Shown: piece after piece, positions 5,111 through 9,491 of the stretch
How positions within the stretch are numbered: the first letter of the stretch is position 1
Layout of the letters: each line of letters opens with the position of its first letter
Assembly: GCA_029554925.1 (NCBI GenBank)
Contig: JAKPUV010000075.1
Coordinates: 1 to 9,491, forward strand
Length of the DNA stretch: 9,491 bases
Reading direction: 5' to 3'
From: Candidatus Hydrogenedentota bacterium
Lineage (GTDB): Bacteria; Hydrogenedentota; Hydrogenedentia; Hydrogenedentales; CAITNO01
The notes under the pieces: model-generated
What the model saw: the letters and a program-made list of their open reading frames with translations, nothing else
Database searches by the model: none
Told to the model about the DNA's origin: nothing
Made by a program: the position numbers and the translations under genes

Positions 5111-6211
5111 TCAGTTGCTCTGGCGTCCGCCCGTGCCCACGGTGGACTTGGGGGCCGCCGCCTTCGCGGAGGCCTTGGGGCGCAGGCTGCGGCTGGTCGC
5201 CCCGGCGCGCCACATCTCCGAGTTCTTGATCGCGTCCAGTTCCTTCTGCAGCCCGGCCTGGTAGTCCTTCTTGCCCGTGCTGCGGAGCACGCGCGCGCAC
5301 TCCTCGCCGCTCTTCACCCGTTTGTACAGCTCCTTGAACACCGGCAGGGTGGCCTTCTTGAACTTCGGCTTCCAGTCCAGCGCGCCGCGCTGCGCCGTCG
5401 CCGAGCAGTTCTGGTACATCCAGTCCATCCCGTTCTCGTCCACCAGGCGGATCAGGCTCTGCGTCAGCTCCTCGACCGTCTCGTTGAACGCCTCGCTGGG
5501 CGTGTGGCCGTGGGCGCGCAGCACCTCGTACTGCGCCTCCATGATCCCCGCCAGCGCGCCCATCAGCACGCCGCGCTCGCCCGTCAGGTCGCTGAACACC
5601 TCATGCTCGAAGGAGGTCGGGAACAGGTAGCCCGAGCCGATCGCGATGCCGAGGGCAATGGCGCGCTCGGTCCCGCGGCCCGTGTAGTCCTGCCCCACCG
5701 CGAAGCTGGAGTTGATGCCCGCCCCGCTCAGGAAGTTGCGGCGCACGTTGAGGCCGGAGCCCTTCGGCGCCACCAGCAGCACGTCCACGAAGTCCGGCGG
5801 GATGACCTTGGTCTGGTCCTTGTACGTGATGGAGAACCCGTGGGAGAAGTACAGCGCGTCGCCCGGCTTCAGGTGCTTCTTCACCTCCGGCCAGATCGCC
5901 TTCTGCGCCGCGTCGGACACCAGCATCTGGATGACCGTCGCCTTCTCGCACGCCTCGGCGATGGGGAACAGGTTCACGCCCGGCTTCCAGCCGTCCTTCA
6001 CCGCCCGGTCCCAGTCCCGCTTGAATTCGGGGGCCTGGCCCACGATCACGTTGAAGCCGTTGTCCCGCATGTTGAGGCCCTGCGCCGGACCCTGCACGCC
6101 GTAGCCGATCACCGCGACGACCTCGTTCTTGAGGACCTTGCGGGCCTTGGCCATCGGGAACTCCTTGCGCGTGATCACCTCTTCCTGCACGCCGCCAAAA
6201 TCCATCTTCAT
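5111..6211 (-). CDS. ilvC: Ketol-acid reductoisomerase (NADP-type KARI), Bacteroidetes/fungal-like form
   Basis: 366 residues. It converts 2-acetolactate or 2-aceto-2-hydroxybutyrate to the dihydroxy acids of valine, leucine and isoleucine synthesis, using NAD(P)H and Mg2+. Rossmann motif VAVIGYGVQGPAQGLNMRDN (32-51); SHGF with H124; VAPKGSG with K150; metal ligands D208 and E212 in SDLTGERG; E244 and E248 in FNETVEE; substrate-binding CSATAQRGALDW (269-280). The GPAQGLN signature and overall spacing match fungal and Bacteroidetes enzymes rather than the common bacterial short class I (GSQGHAHALN). ATG at 6211 has GGAGG eight bases upstream. A tail of about 20 residues (RPKASAKAAAPKSTVG onward) extends beyond the family end. 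No ilvB, ilvN, ilvD or leu gene is adjacent; it has its own promoter and terminator-like hairpin, so it is a free-standing pathway gene. Confidence 0.96.
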   Translation of the reverse strand: MKMDFGGVQEEVITRKEFPMAKARKVLKNEVVAVIGYGVQGPAQGLNMRDNGFNVIVGQAPEFKRDWDRAVKDGWKPGVNLFPIAEACEKATVIQMLVSDAAQKAIWPEVKKHLKPGDALYFSHGFSITYKDQTKVIPPDFVDVLLVAPKGSGLNVRRNFLSGAGINSSFAVGQDYTGRGTERAIALGIAIGSGYLFPTSFEHEVFSDLTGERGVLMGALAGIMEAQYEVLRAHGHTPSEAFNETVEELTQSLIRLVDENGMDWMYQNCSATAQRGALDWKPKFKKATLPVFKELYKRVKSGEECARVLRSTGKKDYQAGLQKELDAIKNSEMWRAGATSRSLRPKASAKAAAPKSTVGTGGRQSN

Positions 6212-6331
6212 CCTGCAATCCTCCGTTTCGGTTGGTGGAGACATGGGCCTGCCGGATCCGCGGCGGCCGCCCGCCCGCGGAGACTTCGCGGGCCGGCCGG
6301 GGCCGGGGCTGGTCGAAAAGACATCTCAACC

Positions 6332-6346
6332 GGACACGTCATGTCC
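6332..6346 (-). promoter_or_regulatory. Inverted repeat just downstream of the ilvC start site
   Basis: GGACA-N5-TGTCC centred about 15 bases downstream of the predicted ilvC transcription start. It could be an operator half-site pair or a small 5' hairpin. There is only one copy in the visible upstream region. Confidence 0.3.
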
Positions 6347-6360
6347 AAAAATCAGCGTGT

Positions 6361-6389
6361 ATTCTACTGGCATTTTGCGCAGTATGCAA
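6361..6389 (-). promoter_or_regulatory. Sigma-70 promoter for ilvC
   Basis: On the minus strand, -35 TTGCAT (6389-6384), 17-base spacer, -10 TAGAAT (6366-6361). Predicted start near 6354 leaves a leader of about 143 bases, very GC-rich and self-complementary near 6245-6275 (TCCGCGG/CCGCGGA). No T-box specifier/antiterminator or run of branched-chain codons is evident. Confidence 0.65.
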
Positions 6390-6412
6390 ATCGCACCCCG
6401 GAAAAACGGCCG

Positions 6413-6949
6413 TCAGGGAAGATGGGGCCGGGGGTTCGTCGGCGTGCCGTTCCGCCGCACCTCGTAGTGAAGATGGGTGCAGCTGGCGTTTCCGCTGCGG
6501 CCCGCCTCCCCCAGAATCTCCCCCCGCCGCACCTCCTGCCCGGGGGTCGCATACTGCTTGCGCAGATGCGCGTACGCCGTGGAATACCCGTCCCCGTGCT
6601 CCACCACAATGATCTTCCCGTAGGCGCCCTGCGTCCGCACCTCCGTCACCACCCCGTCCGCCGTCGCCCGCACCGGCGTCCCGTCGGCGCATTTGATGTC
6701 GATCCCCTTGTGGCGCCGGCTCCGGCCCCGCCGCACGCCGTACTCCGACACCACCTCCCGGTCGGCAGCGTCCACCGGCCAGATGCTGGGCCGGGTGGTG
6801 GGGGCGTGCCGTTCAACCTCGGAGGGTTCGGGGCCGTGGCCGGACCAGGGGGCCCGAAGGTGGGCGCACCCCTGGCCAAAGGCCAGCGTCAGGGCGATCA
6901 GCCCGGCGGCGCAGAGCGCGCGCATGTGTCCGGTTCGCGGCAGGGTCAC
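6413..6949 (-). CDS. M23 (LytM/peptidoglycan endopeptidase) family lipoprotein
   Basis: 178 residues from GTG at 6949. Residues 10-28 (RALCAAGLIALTLAFGQGC) look like a signal peptide ending in a Cys; the lipobox (FGQGC) is imperfect, so lipidation at C28 is probable, not certain. A short linker leads to the M23 domain: RRHKGIDIKCADGTPVRA with zinc ligands H80 and D84, AYAHL with H128, and CTHLHYEVRRNG with H159 and H161. All expected metal and catalytic histidines are present, so it should cleave peptidoglycan cross-links in the periplasm. It is short for the family and has no LysM or coiled-coil domain. ATG at 6925 (nine codons on) is an alternative start giving a more typical lipoprotein signal; AGAGGA 12 bases before the GTG and the short leader slightly favour the longer form. 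Confidence 0.88.
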   Translation of the reverse strand: MTLPRTGHMRALCAAGLIALTLAFGQGCAHLRAPWSGHGPEPSEVERHAPTTRPSIWPVDAADREVVSEYGVRRGRSRRHKGIDIKCADGTPVRATADGVVTEVRTQGAYGKIIVVEHGDGYSTAYAHLRKQYATPGQEVRRGEILGEAGRSGNASCTHLHYEVRRNGTPTNPRPHLP

Positions 6950-6988
6950 TGGGGATCCGGTTCCTCTGTTGAATCAGGGCGAACCCGG

Positions 6989-7018
6989 AAGTTACCACAG
7001 GTTCCCGGTCCCCGTCAA
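6989..7018 (-). promoter_or_regulatory. Sigma-70 promoter for the M23 peptidase gene
   Basis: On the minus strand, -35 TTGACG (7018-7013), 18-base spacer, -10 TAACTT (6994-6989). Predicted start near 6982 gives a leader of about 33 bases to the GTG at 6949. Confidence 0.6.
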
Positions 7019-7019
7019 C

Positions 7020-7031
7020 CGGAAATTTCCG
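7020..7031. promoter_or_regulatory. 12-base perfect palindrome touching the -35 box
   Basis: CGGAAATTTCCG, one base upstream of the -35 box of the M23 promoter. Its AT core and symmetry stand out in GC-rich sequence and suit a dimeric regulator site. No second copy is seen in the window. Confidence 0.4.
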
Positions 7032-7038
7032 ACTGTTA

Positions 7039-7065
7039 GGGGGTTAACCGTACGCCCGCACCCCC
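7039..7065 (-). terminator. Weak terminator-like repeat after the nitroreductase gene
   Basis: GGGGGT and ACCCCC, a 6 bp stem with a loop of about 15 bases, begins three bases beyond the nitroreductase stop. There is no T-run. The independent promoter for the next gene supports a transcript end hereabouts. Confidence 0.3.
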
Positions 7066-7067
7066 GG

Positions 7068-7673
7068 TCACGCGAACCGGTCGGTCACCACCACCTCGTC
7101 CAGCGGAAGCTGGCCGCCCCGGGGACGCGCGGGTTCGACCGCCTTCCCCACGGACACCATCAGCGCGATGACGTGGTCCTCCGGCAGGTTGACCAGTTTC
7201 CCCACGGCGTCGAAGTCGAAGCCGACCATGGGGCACGAGTCATAGCCCATCGCCTTGGCGGCCAGCATGAGGGTCTGCGCCGCAATGCCGCAGGAGCGCA
7301 TCGCCTCGTCGCGCTGCACCCCCTCCCGGCCCCGGTAATAACCGTCAATGGCGGGCACTATGAAACTTTGAAACTCCGGCGGCGAGGTCCGCCAGTAGCG
7401 CTCCGGCGACTTCTCCCAGGAGTTCAGGTCGGCGCAGAGCACCACCAGCAGCGACGCGTCGGTCACCTGCGCCTGGTTCCAGGACACGGCGCGGACCTGC
7501 GCCCGCAATTCCGGATCCCGCACCACGACAAAGCGCCAGTTCTGGATGTTAAAAGAGGTGGGGGACAGCAGCACGGCCTCGAAGAGCCGCTTCTCCTCCT
7601 CCGGCGTGAACCGGTGCTCCGGGTCAAAGTGCTTCACCGCGCGGCGGGCCTCGATGGCGTCAAAGGTGTCCAT
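7068..7673 (-). CDS. Nitroreductase-family FMN-dependent NAD(P)H oxidoreductase
   Basis: 201 residues, usual for the single-domain family. ATG at 7673 has AGGAG seven bases upstream; the frame stays open for 80 codons further upstream through repeat sequence but that part is not protein-like. FMN-contact motifs: ARRAVKHFD (9-17, the R-R/S phosphate-binding stretch), SPTSFNIQNWRFVVV (37-51, the usual PSxxNxQPW region), GIAAQTLMLAAKAMGYDSCPMVGFD (129-153) and VSVGKAVEPARPRG near the C-terminus (173-186). Members reduce nitroaromatics, quinones or flavins as homodimers; true substrate is not predictable. No redox regulator is adjacent and no clear promoter is seen just upstream, so it may be read through from the LOG gene across the repeat spacer. 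Confidence 0.9.
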   Translation of the reverse strand: MDTFDAIEARRAVKHFDPEHRFTPEEEKRLFEAVLLSPTSFNIQNWRFVVVRDPELRAQVRAVSWNQAQVTDASLLVVLCADLNSWEKSPERYWRTSPPEFQSFIVPAIDGYYRGREGVQRDEAMRSCGIAAQTLMLAAKAMGYDSCPMVGFDFDAVGKLVNLPEDHVIALMVSVGKAVEPARPRGGQLPLDEVVVTDRFA

Positions 7674-7699
7674 GGCGTGTCTCCTGGGTGAAATGTCCC

Positions 7700-7748
7700 T
7701 GTTCCTTGACCCCAAGGGAACATCTCCCAGCCTAGGAGGCATTCCTCC
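7700..7748. repeat. Two small hairpins in the spacer before the nitroreductase gene
   Basis: 7700-7722 pairs TGTTCC with GGAACA (plus a T-G and a T-A pair inside). 7735-7748 is GGAGG-CATT-CCTCC. Words like GGGAACA and GGGAAACAT recur within the spacer. It looks like part of the same repeat island as 7752-7842. Confidence 0.4.
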
Positions 7749-7751
7749 GGG

Positions 7752-7842
7752 AAACATCCGACGGATCGGTCGGATCCGTCCTATCGGTCCGATGTTTGCC
7801 GCCCCGTCGGACAAGTCCGACACGTCCGACGTGTCCGACCGG
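7752..7842. repeat. Two-module intergenic repeat island (TCCGAC and CGGATC words)
   Basis: Module A, 7752-7797, is bounded by inverted AAACATC/GATGTTT and contains ACGGATC-GGTCG-GATCCGT (7761-7779), a perfect 7 bp stem. Module B, 7806-7839, has GTCGGAC, then three GTCCGAC copies spaced at exactly 9 bases (AC and GT between them); the first inverted pair is separated by AA. The 9-base period would encode repeated Ser-Asp on the minus strand, but there is no gene there. It lies in the 187-base gap between the LOG and nitroreductase genes. It could be a REP-like or dispersed palindromic element; genome copy number is unknown. Confidence 0.6.
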
Positions 7843-7860
7843 CCAGACATCCGCCCCCGC

Positions 7861-8445
7861 TCAAAACCACTTGGGCTCGGGCTGGTGGGGGGTGTAATTG
7901 TCCAGATGTTCAAAAACCGCCTCGGGGGTCATGCAGACATGAAACATGTCCAAAGCCGACTCTTTGAGGAAGTTTTCCTCCACGAGCCGGGCAAACATCT
8001 GGAAGAGGGGGTCGAAGAACCCGTTAATGTTGAGGAAGGCGCAGGGCTTGCGGTGGTAGCCGAGCTGGCGCAGCACGAGCACCTCCAGCATCTCCTCCAG
8101 CGTTCCGAGGCTCCCCGGCAGCGCCACAAAGGCGTCCGCCCGCTCCGCCATGATCCGCTTGCGGTCGCGCATGGTCTCGGTCACCACCAGCTCGTCGGCC
8201 TCGCGGTAGGCCAGCTCCAGGTCCACCAGCCGGTCGGGGATCACGCCGACCACGCGCCCGCCCGCCGCATGAACCGCCAGCGCGCACTCGCCCATGAGCC
8301 CGATGTTGCCCGCGCCGTAGACCAGCGTCGCGCCGCGCTCGCCGATGAGCGTGCCCAGCCGCCGGGCTGCCTCCTTATAGGCCTCGTCCACCGCGCTGGA
8401 CGACGCGGCGTAGACGCACAGGTGAAGGGGTTTGTCTCCGTGCAT
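7861..8445 (-). CDS. LOG-family (TIGR00730) nucleoside 5'-monophosphate phosphoribohydrolase
   Basis: 194 residues, standard for the family. Rossmann-like start LCVYAASS (9-16), nucleotide loop LVYGAGNIGLMG (41-52, usual VYGGGxxGLMG), VVGVIPDRL (65-73), TETMRDRKRIM (89-99) with the family's catalytic arginine region, and LPGSLGTLEEML (109-120) in place of the usual PGGxGTxEE, with both glutamates kept. Known members split ribose 5-phosphate from AMP or cytokinin nucleotides; older databases call them lysine decarboxylases, which is wrong. In bacteria the role is probably nucleotide salvage or clean-up. ATG at 8445 follows the upstream methyltransferase stop by 5 bases, with GGGGA nine bases ahead, so the two are co-transcribed. 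Confidence 0.9.
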   Translation of the reverse strand: MHGDKPLHLCVYAASSSAVDEAYKEAARRLGTLIGERGATLVYGAGNIGLMGECALAVHAAGGRVVGVIPDRLVDLELAYREADELVVTETMRDRKRIMAERADAFVALPGSLGTLEEMLEVLVLRQLGYHRKPCAFLNINGFFDPLFQMFARLVEENFLKESALDMFHVCMTPEAVFEHLDNYTPHQPEPKWF

Positions 8446-8450
8446 TCCGT

Positions 8451-9491
8451 TCAGTCCCCTTCCAGCAGGCAGACCGTCTCGACATGGGGCGTGCAGGGGA
8501 ACAGGTCGAGCGCCGCGGCCCGTTTCACCCGCCAGCCCAGCCCGGCGAAGGCCGCCAGGTCGCGGGCCAGCGTGGCGGGGTCGCAGGAAACGCACACGAT
8601 GCGCGCCTGCGCCGCGGCCGCCGCCGCCTCCACCACCGCAGCCGCCCCCGCGCGCGGCGGGTCCAGCACCACCGTGTCCCAGCGCCCCGACGCCATCAGG
8701 GCGCGCATGGCCGCCTCGTCGCCCGTCCGGTAGTCGCCCGCGCCGGTCTCCGCCGCCGCGCGCACCGCCGCCCCGGCGTGGTCCATGCCCGTCACCCGAA
8801 CCCCCGCGCGGGCCAGGCCCAGCGACAGGTTGCCGTTGCCGCAGTACAGGTCGAGCAAGGAGGCACCGTCCCCGGCCATCTCCCGCACCGTCCCCACCAG
8901 CAGGCGGTTCAGCGTCAGGCTCGACTGGCAGAAGGTCCCGTTCACCACCGGCACGCCGTCCACCTCGAAGCGCGCGCGGGGCCGGGGGTCCCGCGGGGCG
9001 TTCACGTTGGCGAAGCGCCGCGACAGGTACGGCCCCGCGCCCGGCGGTGCCCACAGCATCGTCTCCCCCGTCTCCGGGTGCGCCGTCACGGTGACGGAGC
9101 CCTTGAGCCGCGTCGGACGCAGCTCCGCGAGCACCGCGTTCACCGCGTCGTGGCAGAGGGGGCAGGAGGCAATCGGCACGATCTCGCGGGTGCCGGGGGC
9201 AAAGTAGCCCAGCCGGCGGCCGTCGCCGTGGAACTCCGCGCGGGTGCGGTAGCCGTGGCGGGACGCCGGGTCGGCCACCCATTCCAGGTCCACCGCGATC
9301 TTCCCGATGCGCTCCAGACAGTCGGCGACGATCTTCCGCTTCCACACGGACTGGGCGTCATAGGCCAGCCCGCCCCAGACATACGCGGCGTCGGCCTCCG
9401 TCTTGCCCTCCAGGCAGGGGATGCGGTCCGGCGACGGCGTCTCCACCGCCTCCAGCGCGCCCCACCACGCCTTGGGCGTGCGGCGGACCAC
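8451..9491 (-). CDS. TrmA/RumA-family RNA (uracil-5-)-methyltransferase, N-terminus cut by window edge
   Basis: 346 residues are visible; the start and any TRAM domain lie beyond base 9491. A central YRTRAEFHGDGRRLGYF with VPIASCPL (81-112) matches the RumA insert domain. The SAM-binding motif is LLDLYCGNGNLSLGLA (212-227), then VVLDPPRAG (274-282), the nucleophile loop VSCDPATLARDL (301-312; C303, family SCNPxTLARDL) and the general-base region PHVETVCLL (335-343; E338). It should form 5-methyluridine in 23S rRNA or tRNA; which one is unclear. The N-terminal iron-sulfur motif (CPHFGxCGGC in RumA) appears replaced by PCLEGKTEADAAYVWGGLAY, keeping only one of three cysteines. The usual Q-x-N before motif I is QSS here. 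It is probably first in an operon with the LOG gene. Confidence 0.9.
   Translation of the reverse strand: MVRRTPKAWWGALEAVETPSPDRIPCLEGKTEADAAYVWGGLAYDAQSVWKRKIVADCLERIGKIAVDLEWVADPASRHGYRTRAEFHGDGRRLGYFAPGTREIVPIASCPLCHDAVNAVLAELRPTRLKGSVTVTAHPETGETMLWAPPGAGPYLSRRFANVNAPRDPRPRARFEVDGVPVVNGTFCQSSLTLNRLLVGTVREMAGDGASLLDLYCGNGNLSLGLARAGVRVTGMDHAGAAVRAAAETGAGDYRTGDEAAMRALMASGRWDTVVLDPPRAGAAAVVEAAAAAAQARIVCVSCDPATLARDLAAFAGLGWRVKRAAALDLFPCTPHVETVCLLEGD

Noticed and set aside
2815..5229. Very long plus-strand open frame (804 codons), and a similar one at 4838-7039
   Set aside because: They run antisense through the HU, coiled-coil, PP2C and ilvC genes and across gene boundaries. They are His/Arg/Pro/Ala-rich with no motifs. 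Long antisense frames are expected in GC-rich codon usage.
6212..6360. T-box or peptide attenuator in the ilvC leader
   Set aside because: I find no T-box consensus, no terminator/antiterminator pair with a T-run, and no cluster of Val, Leu or Ile codons.
7806..7842. Short CRISPR-like array
   Set aside because: Units are 7 bases with 2-base spacing and no unique spacers; no cas gene is present.
7674..7913. 80-codon N-terminal extension of the nitroreductase, with Ser-Asp repeats
   Set aside because: The Ser-Asp run comes from the 9-base DNA repeat, and the frame overlaps the LOG gene end; the ATG at 7673 has a good ribosome site and the correct family N-terminus.
1..9491. Defence island, prophage or mobile element
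   Set aside because: No integrase, transposase, restriction, toxin-antitoxin or phage genes are recognisable, and base composition and codon style look uniform across all ten genes.

Overview
The window is GC-rich bacterial DNA (roughly two-thirds G+C by eye). All ten convincing genes lie on the minus strand, packed with gaps of 5 to about 245 bases, and two are cut by the window ends. The content is mostly chromosomal housekeeping: branched-chain amino acid synthesis, rRNA/tRNA methylation, a nucleoid protein, protein repair and signalling. There is no integrase, transposase, CRISPR array or tRNA. AT-rich boxes matching the sigma-70 consensus (TTGACA/TATAAT-like, 17-18 base spacers) stand out upstream of several genes. 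The ketol-acid reductoisomerase is of the Bacteroidetes/fungal-like type, and there is a probable M23 lipoprotein. Together these fit a GC-rich Gram-negative lineage outside the well-studied Proteobacteria, possibly an uncultured Planctomycetes/Hydrogenedentota-like phylum. That placement is an impression, not a demonstration.

Read in the direction of transcription (high to low coordinates): (1) 9491-8451, a TrmA/RumA-family uracil-5 methyltransferase missing its N-terminus, then 5 bases later a LOG-family nucleotide phosphoribohydrolase (8445-7861). (2) 7860-7674, a non-coding spacer with short hairpins and a two-part repeat island, followed by a nitroreductase (7673-7068). (3) A small M23 peptidase lipoprotein (6949-6413) with its own promoter and an adjoining 12-base palindrome. 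(4) ilvC (6211-5111) with its own promoter, a roughly 140-base leader and a strong GC hairpin after the stop. (5) A PP2C phosphatase (4866-3952) with an extended -10 promoter. (6) A likely four-gene operon from a strong promoter at 3882-3854: an unrecognised coiled-coil, C-terminally anchored membrane protein (3804-3220), an HU-family DNA-binding protein (3179-2865), a low-molecular-weight phosphatase (2809-2327) and a fructosamine-kinase-family protein (2330-1476), the last two overlapping by 4 bases. (7) rnk-like GreA/GreB-C-terminal protein (1321-902) with a consensus-like promoter. (8) A diverged ECF-sigma-like protein (680-1) running off the left end.

The clearest functional unit is the phosphatase/FN3K pair, which matches the known bacterial arrangement for removing sugar-phosphate glycation products from proteins. 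I see no obviously new defence or mobile system. The most open items are the unrecognised membrane-anchored protein heading the deglycation operon, the diverged sigma-like protein with a C-terminal extension, and the repeat island at 7752-7842.
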